A program made the translations under genes and the position numbers. Below are positions 25,785-34,518 of a stretch of 64,000 nucleotides of DNA, in pieces (within the stretch, counting starts at the first letter, position 1; each line of letters opens with the position of its first letter). The DNA lies in contig NZ_CYPU01000039.1 in the NCBI RefSeq assembly GCF_001458195.1, forward strand, positions 62,093 to 126,092, written 5' to 3'. Under the pieces are notes generated by a model. It ran no database searches and was not told the origin of the DNA. It saw nothing but the letters and a program-made list of their open reading frames with translations. Source of the stretch: Ruegeria atlantica. Its GTDB lineage: Bacteria; Pseudomonadota; Alphaproteobacteria; Rhodobacterales; Rhodobacteraceae.

Positions 25785-28700
25785 TTGAAAGACTTGGATA
25801 AAAAATTGGCTCAGCACGAAGACGCAAGTGGCGACCGGCCCGAGACGCCTGTCCGCCGCCGGTCACGCCGTCGTATTGCCGCGCGCTGGAGCATCGGAAC
25901 CTTGTTTTTAATGTGCCTGCTGGTCGGAGCGGGCTGGTTCTTTTTGATCGGAAAACAGCTGCACGCGCCGGAATGGGTCACACAGAAAGTAGAAGCGCGT
26001 CTGGAACGCAGCCTTGGCGGTCTGAAATTCACCTTTGGGGACGCCAGCTTTATCGTAAACGAAAAGTGGCGCCCGCGTATCCGATTGACGGATGTGACCA
26101 TCAGCGATGCGGCGGGGCGTCAGATCGCTCAGATATCGGATTTGCGGACACGCCTGTCGATGCGTGAATTGCTGCGCGGCAAGATCAGACCGCGGCGGAT
26201 CACTATGCTGGGTGCGCAGATTGCTTTGACCCGTGGTGAGGACGGTGCGCTTTCGCTGACAGTTGGGTCGGGTAGTGCTCCGGTGCAAAAGGCCCCGACG
26301 CTGGCACAGCTTATCGAGGAATCGGATGATGTGTTTCTGTCCCCGTTTCTGTCAGGATTGCGGGCGGTCGATCTGGAATCGCTGACGCTGGATTATCAGG
26401 ATCTGCGACTGGGGCGGGCCTGGGTGTTTGACGGCGGGCATATCTCGATCATCCGGGACGGGGATGAAATGCGACTGGCGACCGGGTTTTCGGTGCTGAC
26501 CGGGCGCGACTATGCCAGCACGATCGAGGCGAACTATACCAGTGTGCTTGGTACACCTCAGGCGAGTTTTGGGGTTTCGATCACCGATCTTCCCTCGGAA
26601 GACATCGCCACCCAAAGCGTTGCACTGGCGTGGTTGCAGGTGCTCAATGCTCCGATTTCCGGCGCGTTGCGCGGCAGCGTCGATGGGCAGGCCGCGCTGG
26701 GTCCGCTTTTCGCGACGTTGAATCTGGGCGAGGGTGTCCTGCAGCCCAGACCCGAGACGCGCCCGATCGGGTTCGAATCCGCGCGCGCCTATTTCACCTA
26801 TGACCCCGCGCGCCATGTTCTGGAATTCAACGAGGCCTCTGTCGTGTCCGATGTGGGGGCCGTGCAGGCCGAAGGCAAAGCCTATTTGAACGGGGTCGAA
26901 AACGGTGTTCTTGAAAGCCTGACGTCACAGCTGACCCTGAACAGTATCGATATCTACCCCGGTGGTCTGTTCCCGGAATCGCTGGAAACGGCGCGGGCGG
27001 ATGTGGATTTTCAACTCAAGCTTGCGCCGTTCGAGCTGCAGCTGGGGCAGTTAACCATCACCGATGCGCTGCACGAATTGCACGCAACGGGCAGGTTGAT
27101 CGGTCAGCCCGACGGTTGGGATGCCGCGTTTGATGCGCAACTGGACAAGATGGGGTCCGAGAACCTGTTGCGATACTGGCCCGAAAGACTGGCGCCGAAC
27201 CCGCGGAAATGGGTGTCGGAAAACCTGTTCGAAGGTCAGTTTTCGGATGTGGAGTTTTCACTACGCTTGCATCCGGGCAGTAAGCCGGACCTCTATTTGG
27301 GCCTTGGGTTCGATGAGGCCAAGATCAGGTTTGCCAAGACCTTGCCGCTGATCCAGGACGGGCGGGGCCGGCTTAGCCTGCTGAAAGATCGCTTTACCGT
27401 CACGGCTGAAAAAGGGGTTGTCATCGCCGATCAGGGTGGCGCGGTGGATGCCTCGGGAACCTCGTTCATCATCCCGGATACAACTGCCAAGGGCGGAACA
27501 CCGGCGATTGCTCGGATCGAGGCGAGCGGCAGCGTCGAGGCCGCCTTGTCGCTGCTGGACCGACCACCACTTAGCCTGATGTCTAAAGCCAACTTGCCGG
27601 TCGATCTGGCGGCTGGTGACGTAAGCTTGTCAGGCACTTTGTCATTGCCGCTGAAAAAGGGGCTGAAGTTTCACGACACCGAATTCCACTACACCGGTGA
27701 AATCGACAATGTGCAAAGCGACAAACTTGTGCCTGACTATTCCGTCAGCGCTGACCTTTTGAACCTGTCCGGCAATCAGACCGAGGTGAAGATCGACGGC
27801 TACGGATTATTCGGCCAAGTGCCGATGCAGGTCGCGTGGCGTCAGCCCATTGGCGGAGACGGGCCTCAACGCAGCGAACTAAAGGGCCAGATTGAACTGT
27901 CGCCGTTGCTGATGAACGAGCTGAAGGTGCCGCTGCCGCCGGGCATGCTGACTGGAAAAGGCACAGCGGATATCACCGTTGGAATCGGCGCGGATGAACC
28001 GGTCACACTCTCTGCGACCTCGGACCTCGCCGGGGTCGGAATGGCGATTCCTGAACTTGGCTGGCGCAAAGGGACTGGGGCGACCGGAAAGATGACACTG
28101 GACGCCACGCTGGGTGAAAAGCCCAAAGTGGATGATCTGACGATTGATGTCGCGGGGCTGCGCACTAAAGCCTCGATCTTCTTCCGGGACGGGGGTGCCT
28201 TTGACCGGATACGGTTCAGTTCGTTTGATCTGGGCAACTGGCTGGCGGTGCCAGCCGAATTGATCAACACCGGCGGACCTGTCCCCAATATCATCGTTCA
28301 GGGCGGTGTCATGAATCTGGGTCGCGCAACCTTCGGCGAGGGCGGTGGCGGAGGAGAGTCAGGCCCAGGTCCAAGGATCGATGTTCTGTTGGACCGCCTG
28401 CAGGTGACCGAAGACATTGCACTGACCGGGTTCCGGGGCGCGTTTCAAACCACAGGCGGGGTGAACGGCACCTTTACGGCAAATGTAAACGGCGGCACGG
28501 CGGTCAGCGGTCAGGTGAGCCCGCGCGACAGCGGTAGCGCCGTGAACATAAAGTCGAAGGACGCGGGGGCCGTCCTGCGGTCAGCTGGTGTGATCACCCA
28601 GGCGCGTGGCGGCAGTTTGGACTTGCAGTTGGAACCGGTCAGCGCGCCGGGGAATTATGATGTGATCCTCAAGATATTAAACACACGCATTACCGACGCA

Positions 28701-29177
28701 CCGGCAATGGCTGCGCTATTGGACGCGATCAGTCTTGTTGGACTTTTGGACGAGATGACCGGGCAGGGGATCTTTTTCTCGACTATCGATAGCCGCATGC
28801 GGATCACCCCGACCGAAATCAAAGTCCTCAGCGGCAGTGCCGTTGGCCCGTCCATCGGCTTGTCCTTTGACGGCACGATCGATACGGTTGCGGGCATGCT
28901 AAACCTGCGTGGCGCGATCTCTCCGATCTATCTGGTGAATGCAATCGGAAGTGTTTTCACAAAAAAGGGCGAAGGGGTCATCGGGTTTAACTACAGCCTG
29001 ACCGGGCCGCTTACGAAGCCAAAGGTTTCCGTAAATCCGCTGTCTGGCCTTGCGCCCCTGTTCCTACGAAATTTGCTGCGCGCACCGGCCCCGACTGTAT
29101 CAGATGGCCCAAATGCGCTGCCGAGAAAGCCGGATGAGCCCAAAAAGACCTTTGGCTCTCCACCACGGGACAATTGA
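25785..29177 (+). CDS. AsmA-like/DUF3971 giant envelope protein
   Basis: A protein of about 1130 residues with one N-terminal membrane segment (WSIGTLFLMCLLVGAGWFF) after a basic, Arg-rich cytoplasmic tail, and a very long periplasmic part of repeating beta strands with a DUF3971 region and an AsmA-like C-terminal domain (NARITDAPAMAALLDAISLVGLLDEM-like region around residue 965). Proteins of this AsmA/YhdP class are thought to bridge the periplasm and move phospholipids to the outer membrane. The start is uncertain: TTG 25785 or TTG 25794, no ATG is available before the membrane segment. The stop is followed 48 bases later by queA. Confidence 0.87.
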   Translation: MKDLDKKLAQHEDASGDRPETPVRRRSRRRIAARWSIGTLFLMCLLVGAGWFFLIGKQLHAPEWVTQKVEARLERSLGGLKFTFGDASFIVNEKWRPRIRLTDVTISDAAGRQIAQISDLRTRLSMRELLRGKIRPRRITMLGAQIALTRGEDGALSLTVGSGSAPVQKAPTLAQLIEESDDVFLSPFLSGLRAVDLESLTLDYQDLRLGRAWVFDGGHISIIRDGDEMRLATGFSVLTGRDYASTIEANYTSVLGTPQASFGVSITDLPSEDIATQSVALAWLQVLNAPISGALRGSVDGQAALGPLFATLNLGEGVLQPRPETRPIGFESARAYFTYDPARHVLEFNEASVVSDVGAVQAEGKAYLNGVENGVLESLTSQLTLNSIDIYPGGLFPESLETARADVDFQLKLAPFELQLGQLTITDALHELHATGRLIGQPDGWDAAFDAQLDKMGSENLLRYWPERLAPNPRKWVSENLFEGQFSDVEFSLRLHPGSKPDLYLGLGFDEAKIRFAKTLPLIQDGRGRLSLLKDRFTVTAEKGVVIADQGGAVDASGTSFIIPDTTAKGGTPAIARIEASGSVEAALSLLDRPPLSLMSKANLPVDLAAGDVSLSGTLSLPLKKGLKFHDTEFHYTGEIDNVQSDKLVPDYSVSADLLNLSGNQTEVKIDGYGLFGQVPMQVAWRQPIGGDGPQRSELKGQIELSPLLMNELKVPLPPGMLTGKGTADITVGIGADEPVTLSATSDLAGVGMAIPELGWRKGTGATGKMTLDATLGEKPKVDDLTIDVAGLRTKASIFFRDGGAFDRIRFSSFDLGNWLAVPAELINTGGPVPNIIVQGGVMNLGRATFGEGGGGGESGPGPRIDVLLDRLQVTEDIALTGFRGAFQTTGGVNGTFTANVNGGTAVSGQVSPRDSGSAVNIKSKDAGAVLRSAGVITQARGGSLDLQLEPVSAPGNYDVILKILNTRITDAPAMAALLDAISLVGLLDEMTGQGIFFSTIDSRMRITPTEIKVLSGSAVGPSIGLSFDGTIDTVAGMLNLRGAISPIYLVNAIGSVFTKKGEGVIGFNYSLTGPLTKPKVSVNPLSGLAPLFLRNLLRAPAPTVSDGPNALPRKPDEPKKTFGSPPRDN

Positions 29178-29225
29178 CCCGGATAGGCTGTTGCTGATTC
29201 CGATGCAGAATTGTATGGCGCGGCT

Positions 29226-30272
29226 ATGAAACTCAGCGATTTTGACTTCCATCTGCCCGAAGACCGGATTGCCACACGTCCCGCCAGCCCGCGCTCATCC
29301 GCGCGCCTGTTGGTGGCCGAAGGTGACGCGATCTCGGATGCGCATGTTTTTGATCTAACCGACTGGTTGCAGCCGGGTGACAGATTGGTGCTAAACGACA
29401 CGCGCGTCATCCCCGCGCGTCTGAACGGACGGCGCCATCGCAACAGTGCACAAGGACCGGTGTCTGCCGCAATCGAGGCGACTTTGCTGGACCCGCAGGC
29501 TGATGGCACATGGGCGGCCCTGATCAAACCGCTGAAGAAAGTGAAGCTGGGCGAAGACATTCAGTTCTCGGATCAGCTGAGCGCCACGCTGGAGCGGGTT
29601 GAGGACGGGCAAGCCTATCTGCGGTTCAATCTGTCAGGCGACGATTTTGATGCTGCGCTGGAACAGGCCGGTGCAATGCCTCTGCCGCCCTACATCGCCG
29701 CCAAGCGGCCTGCGGATGAGCAGGACAAGACGGATTACCAGACAATCTGGGCCCGCAATTCCGGTGCAGTTGCCGCCCCGACGGCGTCGCTGCATTTTGA
29801 TGAGGCGTTGATGCAGGCGCTGGGCGCGCGCGGCGTCGCAGTCACTCATGTCACGCTGCATGTGGGCGCGGGAACGTTTCTGCCGGTCAAGGTTGAGGAC
29901 GTGACGACCCACAAGATGCACGCCGAATGGGGCAGTGTCAGCGCCGCCGCCACTCAAGAGATCCGCGAGACCAAAGCCGCAGGTGGCAGGGTCATCCCGG
30001 TGGGCACCACCGCACTGCGTCTGATCGAAAGCGCCAGCCGGTCGGGCCAGATCGAGCCATGGGAAGGTGAGACCGATATCTTCATATATCCCGGTTTCGA
30101 ATTTCATGTGACCGACGCCTTGATGACCAATTTCCACCTGCCGAAATCCACCTTGTTGATGCTGGTGTCGGCCCTGATGGGGCAGGAGCGAATGCGGAAG
30201 GTTTACGCGCATGCGATTGAACAGAAATACCGGTTCTTCTCTTACGGGGATGCGTCGCTTTTGATCCCGTAA
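29226..30272 (+). CDS. queA: tRNA queuosine: SAM ribosyltransferase-isomerase
   Basis: QueA transfers and isomerises the ribosyl group of SAM onto preQ1 in tRNA to give epoxyqueuosine. The 348-residue protein shows the family blocks [51 protein letters not shown] and the C-terminal [18 protein letters not shown] 29226 gives the family start [11 protein letters not shown]; a longer frame to 29211 is not needed. It follows the AsmA-like gene closely. Confidence 0.96.
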   Translation: MKLSDFDFHLPEDRIATRPASPRSSARLLVAEGDAISDAHVFDLTDWLQPGDRLVLNDTRVIPARLNGRRHRNSAQGPVSAAIEATLLDPQADGTWAALIKPLKKVKLGEDIQFSDQLSATLERVEDGQAYLRFNLSGDDFDAALEQAGAMPLPPYIAAKRPADEQDKTDYQTIWARNSGAVAAPTASLHFDEALMQALGARGVAVTHVTLHVGAGTFLPVKVEDVTTHKMHAEWGSVSAAATQEIRETKAAGGRVIPVGTTALRLIESASRSGQIEPWEGETDIFIYPGFEFHVTDALMTNFHLPKSTLLMLVSALMGQERMRKVYAHAIEQKYRFFSYGDASLLIP

Positions 30273-30384
30273 GGGACGTGTTGTCGGGATCGAATCTTTT
30301 CAATGTCGTAGACAAGCATGACCAAAGCCGTTTTTGATTGCAAAACGGTGTCACAGTCTTGGTCGGAATTTTTCGGAGGCCCCA

Positions 30385-31656
30385 ATGATTCAGGTCCTTT
30401 CCAGCGCATGGGCACTATTGCTTGGTATGGGCCTGTTGATGGTCGGAAACGGCCTTCAGGGGACAATTCTGGGTGTCCGGGGCGAGATCGAGGGGTTTTC
30501 GACCCTTCAGATGTCATTCGTGATGTCGGCCTATTTCGTCGGTTTCCTGGGTGGATCACGCCTTGCGCCTGAAATGATCCGTCGGGTTGGTCATGTGCGG
30601 GTCTTCGCCGCTCTGGCATCGTTCATTTCTGCCGTGATGATCATGTATCCGTTGATGACCGACCCGGTTATCTGGATTCTGGGCCGTGTCGTGATCGGGT
30701 TCTGTTTCTCCGGAGTGTACGTCACTGCGGAAAGCTGGCTCAACAATGCAGCCAGCAACGAGAACCGTGGGCAGGCGCTGTCTCTTTACATGATCTTCCA
30801 GATGACAGGCATCATCAGCGCACAAGGTTTGGTTCTTTTGGGCGATCCGGCCGGGTTCGATACCTTTGTAATCGCCTCCATTCTGGTTTCGGTCTCTTTT
30901 GCGCCAATTCTCTTGTCGATCTCACCGACACCTGCGTTTGACACAACCAAACCGATGACTTTGCGCGAATTGTTCGGATATTCGCCCTTGGGCTGTGTTG
31001 GCATGTTTCTTTTGGGTGGCGTGTTCTCTGCACAGTTCGGGATGGCGTCGGTATACGGTGCCCGCGCGGGTCTGACGCTGGTCGAGATTTCGACTTTTAT
31101 TGCCGCATTCTATATCGGTGCTCTGGTCTTGCAGTATCCATTGGGATGGATGTCCGACCGCATGGATCGCCGTTTCCTGATTATGCTTGTTGCAGGGGTT
31201 GGCAGCTGCGCAGCAGTTGTGGGCTTGGTGTTCGGTGTGACGTTTCCAATCCTGCTGGGCGCGGCCTTTGTGATCGGCGGTATGTCGAATCCTCTGTATT
31301 CACTGCTGATTGCGCACGCTAATGACTTTCTGGAACACGAAGACATGGCCGCAGCGTCAGGGGGTCTTTTGTTCATCAACGGCATGGGGGCCATTGCGGG
31401 CCCGTTGATCACCGGTTGGCTCATGGGGGATGCGGTCTTTGGACCTCCGGGCTTTTTCCTTTTCATCGCAATACTGCTGGTCGTTATGGCTGGCTATGCG
31501 CTATACCGTATGACCCAGCGCGCGGCGATCCCGGTCGACGAAACAGGCACCATGTCGCCGCTCTATCCAACGGCGTCTCCGGTTGTGATGGAATTGGCGC
31601 AGGAGGTGGCCATTGAGGCCGCAGAAGCCGAGCAGGAAACGCAAGATGTTGCCTAG
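30385..31656 (+). CDS. MFS transporter
   Basis: A 423-residue inner-membrane protein with about 12 hydrophobic segments in two halves. The MFS loop 2-3 motif appears as GGSRLAPEMIRRVGHVRV and a second-half counterpart as GWMSDRMDRRFLIM. ATG 30385 has GGAGG at 30375-30379; a longer TTG reading to 30334 is rejected. The type resembles the YcaD/YfkF branch found in roseobacters, substrate unknown. The C-terminus is a cytoplasmic, Glu/Ala-rich tail (EVAIEAAEAEQETQDVA). Confidence 0.88.
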   Translation: MIQVLSSAWALLLGMGLLMVGNGLQGTILGVRGEIEGFSTLQMSFVMSAYFVGFLGGSRLAPEMIRRVGHVRVFAALASFISAVMIMYPLMTDPVIWILGRVVIGFCFSGVYVTAESWLNNAASNENRGQALSLYMIFQMTGIISAQGLVLLGDPAGFDTFVIASILVSVSFAPILLSISPTPAFDTTKPMTLRELFGYSPLGCVGMFLLGGVFSAQFGMASVYGARAGLTLVEISTFIAAFYIGALVLQYPLGWMSDRMDRRFLIMLVAGVGSCAAVVGLVFGVTFPILLGAAFVIGGMSNPLYSLLIAHANDFLEHEDMAAASGGLLFINGMGAIAGPLITGWLMGDAVFGPPGFFLFIAILLVVMAGYALYRMTQRAAIPVDETGTMSPLYPTASPVVMELAQEVAIEAAEAEQETQDVA

Positions 31657-31765
31657 AACACGAATTTATGTCGCAAGTGTTGCAATAATTTACTGTTACA
31701 ATTCTGTAAAACACACTTAAATGAATTTAAGTCCCTCGGGGGGGAAACACGACGGAGTTAAGGGC

Positions 31766-32344
31766 ATGGCAAGTCCTGAAGATGTATTGAGTTTTTGGTT
31801 AGATGAGGTTGGTCCCAAGGGTTGGTATCTGCAGGATGACGCATTGGATGCAGAAATCCGCGAAAGGTTCCTGACCACATGGGAGGTTGCGAGTGAAGGC
31901 AAGTTCTCTCTCTGGCTGACCTATCCCAGCGGTGCATTGGCGTACATCATCCTGATGGATCAGTTTCCACGCAACATGTTCCGAGGAAGCGCTGAGGCCT
32001 TCGCCTCAGACCGCGCGGCGTTGTCAGCAGCGAAATGTGCGGTGGACAAAGGGTGGGATATGAAGATCGACGAACCGGCCCGCCAGTTCTTTTATCTTCC
32101 ATTGATGCATTCGGAAAACCTGTGTGACCAGGAACGCTGTGTGCGCCTGATGTGTCAAAACATGACCGATGGCGACGACGGCAACCTGTTGCACGCAAGG
32201 GCGCATCGCGAAGTGATCCGCAAGTTCGGTCGGTTCCCATACCGCAACGACGCTCTCTCGCGCCCAATGACCGAGCACGAGGCCGCCTATGTCGACATGG
32301 GCGGATATGGCGCGACCGTGCGCGAGCTGCAGACAGCCGGCTAG
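31766..32344 (+). CDS. DUF924 family protein
   Basis: A 192-residue all-helical protein of the DUF924 family (TPR-like fold). Visible family blocks are EDVLSFWLDEVGPKGWY, LILMDQFPRNMFRGS-like ILMDQFPRNMFRG, QFFYLPLMHSENL and FGRFPYRN. Function is unknown. ATG 31766 has GGAG about 9 bases upstream; an in-frame ATG at 31721 sits in the palindrome-rich leader. Its last 4 bases overlap the convergent gene at 32341. Confidence 0.88.
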   Translation: MASPEDVLSFWLDEVGPKGWYLQDDALDAEIRERFLTTWEVASEGKFSLWLTYPSGALAYIILMDQFPRNMFRGSAEAFASDRAALSAAKCAVDKGWDMKIDEPARQFFYLPLMHSENLCDQERCVRLMCQNMTDGDDGNLLHARAHREVIRKFGRFPYRNDALSRPMTEHEAAYVDMGGYGATVRELQTAG

Positions 32345-32775
32345 GACGCCGGCTCGCAGCCTCGGATTGCAATGATCCGGTCGGCAAAAATGTCGGCCGA
32401 ATTTTCAATTGCAGTGTTAATTAACTGGTCCGGGGCTTCGGTCAACTCGGCTATTCTCGCCTGCGCAGCTTGCAGGTTATTCTCTAAATCATTCAGCTTT
32501 TCCAAAGCTTCAGACAGTTTTTGGGCGGTGGCACTATCGGCTGCTGTTCCGCTAAACTGAAGGGATGACAGGTCGCTGCGCAATGCCGTCAGTTCACCGC
32601 GTATCCCTTGAACGTCTTCCTTCAGGGGCGCTACGATCTGGACCTTCTCCGCAAACTTGACGGTAATGTCGTCGACTGTAGAAGCCAGCTTCCACCCCAG
32701 AAACAGGCATAGTGCAATCAGGATAAGCGTTGCATTCAGCACGGCGAGCAACAGATCTTTGAGCGTTTTGGCCAT
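32341..32775 (-). CDS. Membrane-anchored coiled-coil protein, unknown
   Basis: A 144-residue protein with one N-terminal membrane segment (LLLAVLNATLILIALCLFLGWKL) and a long helical domain (about residues 35-125) with heptad spacing: VQGIRGELTALRSDLSSLQ, TAQKLSEALEKLNDLENNLQAAQARIAEL. It ends with GCEPAS. I do not recognise the family. It converges with the DUF924 gene and is divergent from lpdA. It could be a small envelope scaffold, but that is inference only. Confidence 0.7.
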   Translation of the reverse strand: MAKTLKDLLLAVLNATLILIALCLFLGWKLASTVDDITVKFAEKVQIVAPLKEDVQGIRGELTALRSDLSSLQFSGTAADSATAQKLSEALEKLNDLENNLQAAQARIAELTEAPDQLINTAIENSADIFADRIIAIRGCEPAS

Positions 32776-32923
32776 GGTAAGCCTTTCGAATGACTTGGGT
32801 TTCACAAAGTCCGGACAGGCCCGGTGCGTATCTTCTAGCCATAGGTTCACGCGCGGTATAGGCTGAAAACAGCGCATACCGCGCCAGTTTATCCTGCGTC
32901 TGTTTTGTCGCGGGAGCAATATG

Positions 32924-32960
32924 TTGATGCATTCAGGGGATTAGTTTAATGGTAAACTAA
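32924..32960 (+). promoter_or_regulatory. lpdA promoter with palindromic operator
   Basis: ttagttta-atgg-taaactaa (32941-32960) is a perfect 8-4-8 palindrome whose core TAGTTTA-N4-TAAACTA is identical to that in front of pdhA. TTGATG at 32924-32929 with TAATGG at 32947-32952 (17-base spacing) is a possible promoter; if so the -10 element lies inside the palindrome and a bound protein would block it. Confidence 0.7.
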
Positions 32961-32991
32961 TTTCTGAATCGACCTGCGCCGAGAGGGAAAC

Positions 32992-34386
32992 ATGGCAGCA
33001 CAATCTTTTGATCTGATCGTAATTGGCGCCGGTCCCGGTGGCTACGTGGCCGCTATCCGTGCGGCTCAGCTGGGCTTGAAGACCGCCGTGGTCGAACGCG
33101 AGCATTTGGGCGGTATCTGTCTGAACTGGGGCTGTATCCCGACCAAGGCGCTGCTGCGAACGTCCGAAGTGTTCCATCTGATGGAGCGGGCCAAGGATTT
33201 CGGCCTGAGCGCTGACAAGATTGGCTTTGATCTGGATGCGGTCGTCAAGCGTTCACGCGGCGTTGCGGCGCAGTTGTCGGGCGGCATCGGTCATTTGTTG
33301 AAAAAGAACAAAGTTACCGTGGTCATGGGCGCGGCAACGATCCCTGCAAAAGGCAAGGTCACTGTCAAAACCGACAAGGGTACCGAGGAACTGACCGCCA
33401 AGAACATCGTTCTGGCCACCGGTGCGCGGGCGCGGGAACTGCCCGGATTGGAAGCGGATGGCGATCTGGTTTGGACCTACAAGCACGCACTCCAGCCGCC
33501 GCGGATGCCAAAAAAGCTGTTGGTGATCGGGTCTGGCGCAATCGGAATCGAATTCGCCAGCTTCTATAATACGTTGGGCGCAGACACGACCGTGGTCGAG
33601 GTTATGGACCGGGTCCTGCCGGTCGAGGACGCAGAAATCAGCGCGCTGGCCAAGAAGGCCTTTACCAAACAAGGCATGACCATCATGGAAAAGGCGATGG
33701 TCAAGCAACTGGACCGCGCCAAGGGTAAGGTCACGGCGCATATTGAGGTTAAGGGCAAGGTCGAAAAGCACGATTTTGACACCGTGATCTCGGCAGTAGG
33801 GATTGTCGGCAATGTCGAAAACCTTGGGCTCGAGGCCTTGGGCGTCAAGATTGACCGTACCCATGTCGTCACGGATGAATTCTGCCGCACAGGTGTCGAC
33901 GGACTTTACGCAATTGGTGATATCGCAGGCGCCCCCTGGCTGGCGCACAAAGCCAGCCATGAAGGTGTTATGGTTGCAGAATTGATCGCCGGTAAACACG
34001 CTCATCCGGTGAAACCCGAAAGCATCGCCGGCTGCACCTATTGTCAGCCTCAGGTCGCATCGGTGGGGTACACCGAAGCCAAGGCGAAAGAGCTTGGCTA
34101 TGACATCAAGGTCGGCAAGTTCCCGTTCATCGGCAACGGCAAAGCCATTGCGTTGGGTGAACCCGAGGGCCTGATCAAAACGATTTTCGACGCCAAGACA
34201 GGTGAATTGCTAGGGGCACATATGATCGGCGCGGAAGTTACTGAGTTGATTCAAGGCTACGTAGTGGGACGGCAATTGGAGACCACCGAGGAAGACCTGA
34301 TGAACACTGTCTTCCCACACCCGACTCTGTCGGAAATGATGCACGAAAGCGTGTTGGATGCCTACGGGCGTGTGATCCACATGTAA
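32992..34386 (+). CDS. lpdA: Dihydrolipoyl dehydrogenase (E3)
   Basis: E3 reoxidises the lipoyl groups of 2-oxoacid dehydrogenase complexes with FAD and NAD. The 464-residue protein has the FAD site IGAGPGGYVAAIRAAQLG, the redox pair Cys43/Cys48 in GGICLNWGCIPTKALL, the NAD site IGSGAIGIEFASFYNTLG and the C-terminal His-Glu dyad in FPHPTLSEMMHE. It is about 17.6 kb from pdhABC but shares its operator, so it most likely serves pyruvate dehydrogenase; a separate E3 for oxoglutarate dehydrogenase may lie elsewhere. Confidence 0.97.
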   Translation: MAAQSFDLIVIGAGPGGYVAAIRAAQLGLKTAVVEREHLGGICLNWGCIPTKALLRTSEVFHLMERAKDFGLSADKIGFDLDAVVKRSRGVAAQLSGGIGHLLKKNKVTVVMGAATIPAKGKVTVKTDKGTEELTAKNIVLATGARARELPGLEADGDLVWTYKHALQPPRMPKKLLVIGSGAIGIEFASFYNTLGADTTVVEVMDRVLPVEDAEISALAKKAFTKQGMTIMEKAMVKQLDRAKGKVTAHIEVKGKVEKHDFDTVISAVGIVGNVENLGLEALGVKIDRTHVVTDEFCRTGVDGLYAIGDIAGAPWLAHKASHEGVMVAELIAGKHAHPVKPESIAGCTYCQPQVASVGYTEAKAKELGYDIKVGKFPFIGNGKAIALGEPEGLIKTIFDAKTGELLGAHMIGAEVTELIQGYVVGRQLETTEEDLMNTVFPHPTLSEMMHESVLDAYGRVIHM

Positions 34387-34390
34387 GAAT

Positions 34391-34406
34391 GGGGGCTTTG
34401 CCCCCA
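34391..34406 (+). terminator. Hairpin after lpdA
   Basis: gggggctttgccccc forms a short GC-rich hairpin 5 bases after the lpdA stop, without a clear T-run. A second, larger hairpin (ccagatgaa.../...ttcatctgg, 34445-34478) follows. Confidence 0.5.
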
Positions 34407-34421
34407 CCGCCCGTGCCGGGC

Positions 34422-34453
34422 GTCTCCCCCGGGATATTTAAAGGCCAGATGAA
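34422..34453 (+). repeat. Intergenic repeat copy 1 (CTCCCCCGGGAT-TTT-GGCCAGATG type)
   Basis: The string ctcccccgggatatttaaag followed by gccagatgaa is nearly the same as at 50398-50427 behind prfB. I recall this type of sequence behind many Rhodobacterales genes, next to a hairpin as here. The role is unknown; it could aid transcription termination or mRNA 3' protection. Confidence 0.6.
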
Positions 34454-34518
34454 TGAAGGATCCTTCCTTCATCTGGCTAAAAATATCACGGAGCACGAGG
34501 CAGAGCCTCGCAAGTATC

